This document shows positions 36,871 to 44,139 of a DNA stretch of 64,000 bases, piece by piece (the first letter of the stretch is position 1; each line of letters opens with the position of its first letter). The notes beneath the pieces are model-generated. The model saw only the letters and a program-made list of their open reading frames with translations, did no database searches and had not been told where the DNA came from. The translations under genes and the position numbers were made by a program. The DNA is from a bacterium (lineage in GTDB: Bacteria > JAGOBX01). The DNA is taken from positions 1 through 64,000 of the forward strand of contig JAKPEO010000110.1 in NCBI GenBank assembly GCA_029551925.1, in the 5' to 3' direction.

Positions 36871-38388
36871 TTATAAATTTCCTATTCTCTGCGTCTTTTT
36901 AAATTCTGTAATTACATCATTCATTTTCTTCATTAAAGCATCAGATAATTCTTTTTTCTCTTTTATTTCATTTACAATAACGGAATATTTATCTTTGAAG
37001 TATGAAAGTAAATGGTCAATAAATTTTTGTATTTCTCGCACTTCTATATCATCTAAAAATCCATTAATTGCTGTATAAATAGTAATAACTTCTATTTCCA
37101 TAGGCAGCGGATTAAATTGCCCTTGTTTCAATACTTCTGTCAATCGCTCGCCGCGGTGTAGCTGCGCTTGCGTTGCTTTATCCAAATCTGCACCGAATTT
37201 TGCGAACGCCGCTAATTCGCGATACTGCGCTAAACTTAATTTTAATTTACCAGCAACTTGTTTCATTGCTTTTACTTGCGCATTACCGCCAACTCGCGAA
37301 ACTGACAAACCTACATTTATAGCTGGTCTTTGCCCTGAATAAAACAAACTGCTTTCCAAAAATATCTGTCCGTCTGTTATAGAAATAACATTTGTCGGTA
37401 TATATGCAGACACATCACCTGCTTGCGTTTCTATTACTGGCAACGCTGTTAATGACCCGCCGCCTTTTTCATTGCTGTATTTGCACGCTCTTTCTAATAA
37501 TCTTGAATGCAAATAAAATACATCGCCAGGATACGCTTCGCGGCCCGGTGGTCTTCTTAATAATAATGACATCTGTCTATATGCCGCAGCATGCTTTGAT
37601 AAATCATCGTATATTATCAACACATGCTGTCCGCGTTCAGCAAAATATTCGCCTATCGCACATCCAGCATACGGCGCTATATATTGTAAAGGCGCTGGCT
37701 CTGATGCAGTAGAACATACTACTATCGAATAAGCCATCGCTCCATATTCTTCTAAAATGTTGACAACATTAGCGACAGTAGATTTTTTCTGCCCTATCGC
37801 AACATAAATACAAATAACATCCTGTCCTTTTTGATTTATTATTGTATCTATTGCTATTGCTGTTTTACCTGTTTGTCTGTCGCCGATAATTAATTCACGC
37901 TGTCCGCGACCAATTGGTATCATACCATCAATCGCTTTAATACCTGTGTATAACGGTTCTTTAACCGGTTGACGCTCAATTACACCTGGCGCTATTTTTT
38001 CTATATATGAATATGCTTCAGCTTTTATCTCGCCTTTACCGTCTATCGGCTGACCGAGCGCATCTACTACTCTACCAATCATAGCTTTGCCAGTTGGCAC
38101 TTCCGCAATTTTACCAGTTAAGCGCACTCTATCACCTTCGCGGATTTGCTTAAAATCGCCTAATATCGCGACGCCTATATTTCCTTCTTCCAAATTCAAT
38201 ACTATGCCTTTTATATTATTAGGAAATTCTAATAATTCACCAGACATAGCATTTGATAAGCCGCTCACGCGCGCTATCCCGTCATTTATTTGCAGGACAA
38301 TACCTTCTTCCGCTGCGTCAACGCTCGTCCGATAATTTTTTAATTTACTTTCAATTATTGAACTTATTTCTTCCGGCTTTATCTGCAT
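36871..38388 (-). CDS. atpA: F1Fo ATP synthase alpha subunit
   Basis: 505 residues. Regulatory nucleotide-binding subunit of F1. Walker [20 protein letters not shown] (with Gln in place of a second catalytic residue, as in all alpha subunits), Walker [14 protein letters not shown], and the alpha signature [14 protein letters not shown] with the arginine finger. Strong site GGAGG. It lies 27 bases after atpH. Confidence 0.98.
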   Translation of the reverse strand: MQIKPEEISSIIESKLKNYRTSVDAAEEGIVLQINDGIARVSGLSNAMSGELLEFPNNIKGIVLNLEEGNIGVAILGDFKQIREGDRVRLTGKIAEVPTGKAMIGRVVDALGQPIDGKGEIKAEAYSYIEKIAPGVIERQPVKEPLYTGIKAIDGMIPIGRGQRELIIGDRQTGKTAIAIDTIINQKGQDVICIYVAIGQKKSTVANVVNILEEYGAMAYSIVVCSTASEPAPLQYIAPYAGCAIGEYFAERGQHVLIIYDDLSKHAAAYRQMSLLLRRPPGREAYPGDVFYLHSRLLERACKYSNEKGGGSLTALPVIETQAGDVSAYIPTNVISITDGQIFLESSLFYSGQRPAINVGLSVSRVGGNAQVKAMKQVAGKLKLSLAQYRELAAFAKFGADLDKATQAQLHRGERLTEVLKQGQFNPLPMEIEVITIYTAINGFLDDIEVREIQKFIDHLLSYFKDKYSVIVNEIKEKKELSDALMKKMNDVITEFKKTQRIGNL

Positions 38389-38415
38389 ATTCGAGCCTCC
38401 AAACTCTATTAAAAA

Positions 38416-38973
38416 TTAATTTAACAAAAATTGTTTTTCTAAAATCTCAAATTCGCGCGCAACCGCGCAATTTATTGTATTATCGCCGTATTTAATTATA
38501 AATCCAGCGACAATTTCAGGATTCAATTCCTGTTTCAATAATATCTTCTTCCCCGTTTTTTTAGTTAGTATTTCTACTATTTTATTAACTTCTGCTTCTG
38601 TTAATTTCACAACACTTTGAACTGTGGCTGTCCGAACATTTTTTATGCGATTGTATCGATAATAAAACGATTTAAATATATAGCGAATAATGTTTCCGCG
38701 GCGATTATCAAAAAAAATCATAAAAAAATCTGTTATTAACGGCATTACTCCTAATCTTTTAAAAATTTCAGAAATCGTTTCCTTCTTGATTTTTTTAGAT
38801 AATGTCATATCAGAAACAAAATTCAATAAACGATTATTATCAGCGCGAAATATCTTTTTCAATTCGCGGATTTGCGCTTCCACTTCGTCTAATTTGTTCT
38901 GTTTTTGCGCTATATCTATTAGCGCATCTGTATATCGCGTGGCAATTTTATAATTGAGAATATTATTTTCCAA
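38416..38973 (-). CDS. atpH: F1Fo ATP synthase delta subunit
   Basis: 185 residues, peripheral stalk cap binding the alpha N-terminus. N-terminal helix bundle YKIATRYTDALIDIAQKQNKLDEVE and the C-terminal delta signature RTATVQSVVKLTEAEVNKIVEIL, then LNPEIVAGFIIKYGD. The start codon is TTG at 38973, directly abutting the atpF stop (TAATTG), with GGGGGC eight bases upstream. Confidence 0.92.
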   Translation of the reverse strand: MENNILNYKIATRYTDALIDIAQKQNKLDEVEAQIRELKKIFRADNNRLLNFVSDMTLSKKIKKETISEIFKRLGVMPLITDFFMIFFDNRRGNIIRYIFKSFYYRYNRIKNVRTATVQSVVKLTEAEVNKIVEILTKKTGKKILLKQELNPEIVAGFIIKYGDNTINCAVAREFEILEKQFLLN

Positions 38974-39456
38974 TTATTTGCCCCCTATATTTATTAAATA
39001 TTCTTTAACTAATTCTCTATGACGCGCTTCGTCTATTTCTTTACGAACAATCTTTTCTGCTAATACAATAGCGTATTTCAAAATTTCTTTTTCTAAATTT
39101 TTCTTAGCGTTTTCGTATTCGTATTGTATCATCTTTTCAGCTTTTAACTGCATATATTCTGCATTCTTCTTTGCTTCTTCTATTATCTTGCGTTTTTCTT
39201 CTTCTGCAAGCTGACGTGCTTCGTTGCGTATCTGTATCGCAGCATTCAATTCTTTTTGAATACGCTCTGTATATTCTTCTTTCATTTCTTTTAAACGCTG
39301 TTCTTCTTCTTTCGCACGAGTATAAGACTCTTTTATTTTTTCAGCACGTTCATCAAGTATTTTAGTTATTGGTTTAACTAATAACTTTGAAAAAAAATAT
39401 AACAACACCAAAAAACTAATAGTATTAGCCAATATGGTAAAATTAATGGTTACCAT
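38974..39456 (-). CDS. atpF: F1Fo ATP synthase b subunit
   Basis: 160 residues. One N-terminal membrane helix (residues 4-24, TINFTILANTISFLVLLYFF) followed by a long, highly charged coiled coil (EKIKESYTRAKEEEQRLKEM and onward), the peripheral stalk. Only one b gene is present, so the stator should be a b homodimer. Site GAGGA. It directly joins atpH. Confidence 0.95.
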   Translation of the reverse strand: MVTINFTILANTISFLVLLYFFSKLLVKPITKILDERAEKIKESYTRAKEEEQRLKEMKEEYTERIQKELNAAIQIRNEARQLAEEEKRKIIEEAKKNAEYMQLKAEKMIQYEYENAKKNLEKEILKYAIVLAEKIVRKEIDEARHRELVKEYLINIGGK

Positions 39457-39506
39457 AAATATTCCTCAAATTTTTTAAATTTAAAATATGCTTTGTCAAA
39501 AAAATA

Positions 39507-39785
39507 TTAAACAACAAATATTAATAACAATGCAATAACCAACGAATAAATCCCTGTCGATTCAGATACAGCTTGACCTACAAGCATTGTTCTTGTAAGC
39601 AACCCTGCTTCTTTTGGCGTGCGCGCAATACCTTCGCACGCTTTACCAGCAGCATACCCTTCGCCAACACCTGGTCCAATTGCTCCAAATCCCATACAGA
39701 TACCAGCGCCTAAATACGCCGCAGCTTTCATTATTGTCTTTGAAAGAGACACATCGCCAAATAAATGTTTAACTAATTCTTCCAT
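39507..39785 (-). CDS. atpE: F1Fo ATP synthase c subunit, single hairpin, Na+-type two-carboxylate site
   Basis: 92 residues, two membrane helices (about 17-43 and 64-90) joined by the polar loop ARTP. The ion site residues are all visible: Glu42 in PGVGEGYAAGK on helix 1, and Glu75, Ser76 and Tyr80 in GQAVSESTGIYSLVIAL on helix 2. Glu-Ser-Thr-x-x-Tyr is the Na+ coordination signature known from Ilyobacter-type c rings. In those rings the helix-1 residue is Gln; here it is Glu, as in the two-carboxylate ring described for Fusobacterium nucleatum. Na+ coupling is therefore a well-founded inference, not proven. The site is GGAGGG. It lies between the duplicated c gene and atpF. Confidence 0.95.
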   Translation of the reverse strand: MEELVKHLFGDVSLSKTIMKAAAYLGAGICMGFGAIGPGVGEGYAAGKACEGIARTPKEAGLLTRTMLVGQAVSESTGIYSLVIALLLIFVV

Positions 39786-39806
39786 TTATAAACCCTCCTA
39801 AAAAAT

Positions 39807-40334
39807 TTATTTTGTCATATAAATTAAACACAAACTTACTACAAAAGCATACACACTTGTTGATTGCGCTGTCGCTTGACCAATTAACATTGTTTTCATT
39901 ATACTACCGCTCTCATCTGGCGTACGCGCTACTGCTTTACATGCTTCTTTCGAAACATAGCCGTCACCCAATCCCGGACCAAATGCGCCAAATCCCATAC
40001 ATATCCCAGCAGAAATAATAGCAATCATATGCGGAAACATTGAAATCATATTCATTCCTGTTACTGTTTGATCTAAAAAAATCAATAGTATCGCAGTTAC
40101 AAGCGCAAATATAGCTGGTGATTCTGTCACCGACTGACCTATCAACATTGTTTTTAATAAATCATTTGCGACCTTCGGCTGACGAGCCATACCTTCTAAT
40201 GCGCCGCCAGCAGTTAATCCGATGCCTGTGCCTGCACCTATCGCGCCAAATCCCATACATAAGCCAGAAGCAAAGGCTCCGCTTATTTGTATCATATATT
40301 CTAACACTTCTGGATCTTTTAAAAATTCAAGCAT
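39807..40334 (-). CDS. atpE: Duplicated (four-helix) c subunit with one altered ion site
   Basis: 175 residues from the ATG at 40334 (AGGAG eight bases upstream; an in-frame TTG two codons earlier is too close to that site). Two c-type hairpins in tandem. Hairpin 1: AGTGIGLTAGGALEGMARQP then GQSVTESPAIFALV, with the essential Glu (codon 40122-40124) and Ser present, but Ile at the helix-1 site position (40221-40223) and Phe instead of Tyr. Hairpin 2: PGLGDGYVSKEACKAVARTP then GQATAQSTSVYAF, with Asp at the helix-1 position (39963-39965), Gln in place of the essential Glu (codon CAA, 39864-39866), and Ser and Tyr kept. A fused, V-ATPase-like rotor subunit is clear. How hairpin 2 binds an ion is inference. 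It precedes the single atpE, as in Acetobacterium woodii. Confidence 0.93.
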   Translation of the reverse strand: MLEFLKDPEVLEYMIQISGAFASGLCMGFGAIGAGTGIGLTAGGALEGMARQPKVANDLLKTMLIGQSVTESPAIFALVTAILLIFLDQTVTGMNMISMFPHMIAIISAGICMGFGAFGPGLGDGYVSKEACKAVARTPDESGSIMKTMLIGQATAQSTSVYAFVVSLCLIYMTK

Positions 40335-40374
40335 TAGCAATTCTCCTTATTATTTTATTTCTCCATTCTAAGTT

Positions 40375-41442
40375 TTATGCCTTGTGCTCTGTATGTTCTT
40401 CTTCGTCGCCCGCAATCCAAACAGCTATATATACCAATGCAAGCATTGAAAAAACAAACGCTTGTATTGTTCCGACAAATATTCCGAAAAATCCGAATAA
40501 ACCAATAGGTAAAAATACATTCGATATTAAATACGAAATAACTATCATTATAATAGCGCCACCTTTTATATTGCCAAATAAACGAAAAGAATGAGATATT
40601 ACTTTTCCAATTTCACCAATAATATTCAGCGGCAACATCACAATAAAAGGATTACTTAATTCTTTAAAAACACCGATTATTTTATGTTTTTTAATAGCCG
40701 AAAACATCACTATTACAAATACCATCAAGCCCAGCCCCAATGTCGTATTCAAATCCTGCGTTGGTTCTTCTAATGTCATCCATTCCGGTAAAAATGTATG
40801 GTATTCTACTGCATAATTTTTGTTATTTCTTTTATTATATACATCAGTTATATATTTTGCAAATATCAATTTTTTATTTTTTTGATTATATTCTTGCCAT
40901 TCCTTTTTTAATTCTTTATGAGCATTTATATCTAAATGCTCACCGCTTTTTATATCTATTATTACTTCTTTATCTACTATATGCCAGATAGAAGGTATTA
41001 TCCCTATCCAGTTTGACAGACAAATAAAAACAAATAATGAAAAAATTAACGCTAAATATTTTCTACTTTGCTTTTTGCCTAATGTTGCGCGCGTTAATTC
41101 ATCAAACATTTCTACTATTATTTCAGCAAATGCTTGCAATCTACCGGGTATTGCTTGCAGATTTTTTGAAACTTTATAAGCAAAAAAAATCAATAGCAAT
41201 ATAATTACCCAACTAATAACAAATGATACTTGATTTAATTCAAAAAATTCAAATGGCACTTCGTGTTCAGGCATTGTTGCATAATGCGATAAATCCGCTC
41301 CTAAAAATACCTCACGCAAATTCCATCTTGATACTTCGCCAATCTTCATCATCGGTCGCGCGTCTTTTGAGGAAATATGCGCTATTATCAAATGAATAAT
41401 TAAAACTGCAACTAAAATTCCTATTATTTTACTTTTAGTCAC
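40375..41442 (-). CDS. atpB: F1Fo ATP synthase a subunit
   Basis: 355 residues, ion-channel half of Fo. The essential Arg287 is in SHSFRLFGN; EPTQDLNTTLGLGL and the last helix IQAFVFSMLALVYIAVWI are typical. The start is GTG (41442) after GGAGAAG and overlaps the atpI-like gene by 8 bases. A long polar segment (about residues 153-228, between the second and third membrane segments) seems roughly twice as long as the matching loop in Escherichia coli and is rich in Lys, Glu and Tyr. It pairs with two kinds of c subunit. Confidence 0.96.
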   Translation of the reverse strand: MTKSKIIGILVAVLIIHLIIAHISSKDARPMMKIGEVSRWNLREVFLGADLSHYATMPEHEVPFEFFELNQVSFVISWVIILLLIFFAYKVSKNLQAIPGRLQAFAEIIVEMFDELTRATLGKKQSRKYLALIFSLFVFICLSNWIGIIPSIWHIVDKEVIIDIKSGEHLDINAHKELKKEWQEYNQKNKKLIFAKYITDVYNKRNNKNYAVEYHTFLPEWMTLEEPTQDLNTTLGLGLMVFVIVMFSAIKKHKIIGVFKELSNPFIVMLPLNIIGEIGKVISHSFRLFGNIKGGAIIMIVISYLISNVFLPIGLFGFFGIFVGTIQAFVFSMLALVYIAVWIAGDEEEHTEHKA

Positions 41443-41878
41443 TTTTCTTCTCCGTTTTTTTATAAAATGATTCTATAAAGTATAAAATATATATTGTAAT
41501 CTGGACTGCAAACAGCCCTGCTATCGCCGCAAATATATTTATCGTTTTTTTGTTCATCGCGGCTATTGATAAAATTATCAATATCAAAATATATCTAACA
41601 AAAAAATTTTTTACTAATAACCCGCCGCTCACGGCATTTGTAGAATTTGAATCTTTCGTTATTTCTCCAAATTTCTCTATTTTATTCGATAATATCCGAA
41701 AATTCAGCAACGAAGCAACAGCGCCTATTAAAAATCCTTTTAAAATTTGTTTAAGGAACTGCAGATTATTATAAAAAATTATTATTAATATCACTGACAC
41801 TGCAATAATAAAAATTATCGCTGAAAAAAAAATAACATCTCTAAACTGTTTATACGATAAATCCGTTAGATTTAACAT
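41435..41878 (-). CDS. AtpI-like small membrane protein
   Basis: 147 residues with four hydrophobic helices (about 14-35, 43-62, 88-108 and 112-135), in the place where atpI/DUF-type ATP synthase assembly proteins normally lie. The first helix pair contains polar GFLIGAVASLLNFRIL, similar to the AtpI/'ATP synthase I chain' group. AtpI-like proteins help c-ring assembly, in some cases for Na+ enzymes. Start overlaps the UPF0434 stop (TAATG), and its end overlaps atpB by 8 bases. Confidence 0.8.
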   Translation of the reverse strand: MLNLTDLSYKQFRDVIFFSAIIFIIAVSVILIIIFYNNLQFLKQILKGFLIGAVASLLNFRILSNKIEKFGEITKDSNSTNAVSGGLLVKNFFVRYILILIILSIAAMNKKTINIFAAIAGLFAVQITIYILYFIESFYKKTEKKSD

Positions 41879-42174
41879 TAAATCTTTTTTATATACGCAT
41901 TTATTTCTTTTGAAATATCAATTATTCCTTCCATTGGCACAGATTCTTCTATCAACATAATTGGTATATCTTCGCGTATCGGATACATAAATTTCTTATC
42001 TGCGCGCAGCAATCCGCCATCTATTTTTTCAGTTATTTTATCGCCGTTTCTATTTTTTAATTTTTGCGTCTCTATTAGTTGATTTACTTTTGATATTAAT
42101 TCGTCATTGGCGAGATATACATCTTCTTTTGTTTCAGGGCAGGCTAATATATCTAACAATTCTTTGTCTATCAT
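41878..42174 (-). CDS. UPF0434/Trm112-like protein
   Basis: 98 residues. N-terminal LLDILACPETKEDVYL and C-terminal LLRADKKFMYPIREDIPIMLIEE are the Trm112/YcaR hallmark. A long insert between them replaces the normal short spacer. Trm112 proteins activate methyltransferases; bacterial UPF0434 roles are unclear. Only one of the usual Cys ligands is seen, so zinc binding is doubtful. Site GAGGA. Its stop overlaps the atpI-like start. Confidence 0.82.
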   Translation of the reverse strand: MIDKELLDILACPETKEDVYLANDELISKVNQLIETQKLKNRNGDKITEKIDGGLLRADKKFMYPIREDIPIMLIEESVPMEGIIDISKEINAYIKKI

Positions 42175-42248
42175 ATTTATCCTCGTTCAAAAATAAATAT
42201 TGAAGTTAAAATTTTATTTTTATTCAGAAAAAATGTCAATATATTTTT

Positions 42249-42599
42249 TTATTTTTTTATTTTTTTTATATTTTTCTTTTCTTTATGCAATTTCCAGCCG
42301 CGACTCAAATATACTTTATTTATGTATTTCATTAATTCATTTTTATGCATCTCCATCTGCGGCTGCTCAATATTTTCTATCTGTTCAACATCATAAACAT
42401 CATAAAAATATTTATCTGGCTCAACATAAATATTTATCAGTCCGGTTTTAGTAATATCCATACTAATAATTTTTTCATTTTCAATTGTCGCGCCAATTGG
42501 CGGAACAAAATCAAAATTATATTTCCGATAAATTATTATGTCTTCCGATTGCAATATCTTACTGCGAACATATATTTTTTTAAATACTGTTATTTTCAT
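42249..42599 (-). CDS. Hypothetical protein, 116 residues
   Basis: Soluble, mixed alpha/beta, with a very basic C-terminal tail (KKNIKKIKK). The site GGTGA and a promoter upstream favour this minus-strand frame over the overlapping plus-strand one. No family recognised. It is the first gene before UPF0434 and the atp genes, 74 bp away, so it may be part of the operon leader. Confidence 0.55.
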   Translation of the reverse strand: MKITVFKKIYVRSKILQSEDIIIYRKYNFDFVPPIGATIENEKIISMDITKTGLINIYVEPDKYFYDVYDVEQIENIEQPQMEMHKNELMKYINKVYLSRGWKLHKEKKNIKKIKK

Positions 42600-42643
42600 T
42601 TTTTATTTCACCGTAGTTTTTTTCAAAAAATCAAATAAAAATA

Positions 42644-42672
42644 ATTTTAATAAAAAAAATAAAAAATAGCAA
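42644..42672 (-). promoter_or_regulatory. Putative promoter for the atp operon cluster
   Basis: Minus-strand TTGCTA (42667-42672), 17-bp spacer, TAAAAT (42644-42649), about 45 bp upstream of the gene at 42599. It lies in the divergent gap with bioF. Being AT-rich, the match could be chance. Confidence 0.4.
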
Positions 42673-42686
42673 CTGATATTTTTAAA

Positions 42687-42714
42687 TTGAATTTTATAAG
42701 TTAAAAATTATAAT
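42687..42714 (+). promoter_or_regulatory. Putative promoter for bioF, giving an almost leaderless mRNA
   Basis: TTGAAT (42687-42692), 16-bp spacer, TATAAT (42709-42714). The predicted transcript start at about 42721 is only a few bases before the bioF ATG at 42725. Confidence 0.55.
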
Positions 42715-42724
42715 AAACAATATT

Positions 42725-43873
42725 ATGTTATTTGACGACGAACTTGAAAAACTAAAAAAATCTGGACTTTATCGAACATTAAAAAATATCAAACGCATCG
42801 CAAACTCAAAAATTATAATAAACAATCGAGAATTAATTGACTTTTCATCTAATGATTATTTAGGATTCAGTGCGCACCCGCAAGTTATTGAAAATTGTAT
42901 AAAGTGTATTAATACTTATGGAATAGGCGCTGGCGCTGCGCGCCTGATGTCTGGAAACAACGAAATTTATTGTATTTTAGAAAATTTATTAAAAAATTTA
43001 TTTGGAAAAGAACGTGCGCTAATTTTCGGCAGCGGATTTTTGACTAACTCTACGGTCATTCCAGCAATTACTAATAAAAACGATTTGATTATATCTGATA
43101 AATTAGCGCATTCAAGTATTATCCACGGAATAAAATCATCAGATGCACAGCATCATCGCTTTAAACATAATGATATGAATTCTCTTGAAAGCATCTTAAA
43201 AAAATACAGACAAAATTTCAAAAACTGCTGGATCATTACAGAATCTATTTTTAGTATGGACGGCGATATTTGTCCGTTAAATGATTTGATTTATTTAAAA
43301 GAAAAATATAATTGCTTTTTATATTTAGACGAATCACATTCTTTTGGTTTATTTGCAGACAATGGCGCAGGTTTGGCAAAACAATTAAATTGCGCAGATA
43401 AAATAGAAATCATTATGGCTACATTCAGTAAAGCAGTCGGTTCTTACGGCGGATTTATAGTGAGTTCACATTCTATATGCGAATATTTAATCAACAAAGC
43501 GCGCGGTTTTATTTTTTCTACCGCGCTGCCGCCAGTAACGCTGATAGCGACTATTACAAGCATAAAACTTTTCAGCGAAGAACGCGAAAGAATAATTAAT
43601 TTTAATAAATTGGTTCAATATACTCACGCGTTATTAAAATCTAAAATTATCAATACACCGAGCGCATCGCAAATTATTCCAATAATTATTGGAGATGCTC
43701 AAAAAACTATACAAATAGCTGAAAGTTTAATATCTAATGGATTTTATGTTTTGGCTATTAGACCGCCGACAGTTCCGCAAAATACAGCAAGAATCAGAAT
43801 ATCCATAAATTATCATCATTCCAAGTCTGCTATTGAAAATTTAATTGAAAAGATGATAGAATTATTGTATTGA
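42725..43873 (+). CDS. bioF: 8-amino-7-oxononanoate synthase / 2-amino-3-ketobutyrate CoA ligase family
   Basis: 382 residues, PLP-dependent alpha-oxoamine synthase. Visible blocks: DFSSNDYLGFSAHPQVI, ARLMSGNNEIYCILE, LYLDESHSFGLFADNG (cofactor Asp/His) and the PLP-lysine TFSKAVGSYGGF. It joins an acyl thioester to an amino acid with loss of CO2. BioF (biotin) and Kbl (threonine) share these motifs; no other biotin genes are close, so the exact substrate is uncertain. No ribosome binding site, in line with the short leader. Confidence 0.85.
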   Translation: MLFDDELEKLKKSGLYRTLKNIKRIANSKIIINNRELIDFSSNDYLGFSAHPQVIENCIKCINTYGIGAGAARLMSGNNEIYCILENLLKNLFGKERALIFGSGFLTNSTVIPAITNKNDLIISDKLAHSSIIHGIKSSDAQHHRFKHNDMNSLESILKKYRQNFKNCWIITESIFSMDGDICPLNDLIYLKEKYNCFLYLDESHSFGLFADNGAGLAKQLNCADKIEIIMATFSKAVGSYGGFIVSSHSICEYLINKARGFIFSTALPPVTLIATITSIKLFSEERERIINFNKLVQYTHALLKSKIINTPSASQIIPIIIGDAQKTIQIAESLISNGFYVLAIRPPTVPQNTARIRISINYHHSKSAIENLIEKMIELLY

Positions 43874-43987
43874 TATAATGGCTTAAAAAGAAAAATAGGC
43901 AAAAAAAAATACTATCTCTTTAATTTTTTATGGCTGCGATCTCTTATGCACGACTTATGAACTTATGAACAAAAGCAAATTTTATAA

Positions 43988-44015
43988 TTGACAAAAACAA
44001 TTATTTTCGTATAAT
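43988..44015 (+). promoter_or_regulatory. Consensus promoter for tRNA-Thr (and probably rtcB)
   Basis: TTGACA (43988-43993), 16-bp spacer, TATAAT (44010-44015), 21 bp before the mature tRNA 5' end. Confidence 0.8.
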
Positions 44016-44036
44016 TCACTCATTATATTTTTTTAC

Positions 44037-44112
44037 GCTCGCATAGCTCAGCCGGTAGAGCACCACCATGGTAAGGTGGGGGTCGCCAGTTCAACTCTGG
44101 CTGCGAGCTCCA
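44037..44112 (+). tRNA. tRNA-Thr (anticodon GGT), CCA encoded
   Basis: Full cloverleaf: acceptor GCTCGCA/TGCGAGC, D stem GCTC/GAGC, anticodon stem CCACC/GGTGG with loop ATGGTAA (anticodon GGT), T arm GCCAG-TTCAACT-CTGGC, and 3' T-CCA encoded in the DNA. It reads ACC/ACU codons. Only 27 bases separate it from rtcB and no terminator lies between, so the two are likely on one transcript. Confidence 0.97.
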
Positions 44113-44139
44113 AAAACTAAAAAAGAAAGACAGATTAAA

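Noticed and set aside
42200-42638. Plus-strand frames opposite the 116-residue gene
   Set aside because: They lack ribosome binding sites and have low-complexity, AT-driven composition; the minus frame has a site, a promoter and balanced composition.
44068-44139. Longer N-terminus for RtcB
   Set aside because: These codons lie inside tRNA-Thr and the linker after it; RtcB similarity begins at the ATG at 44140.
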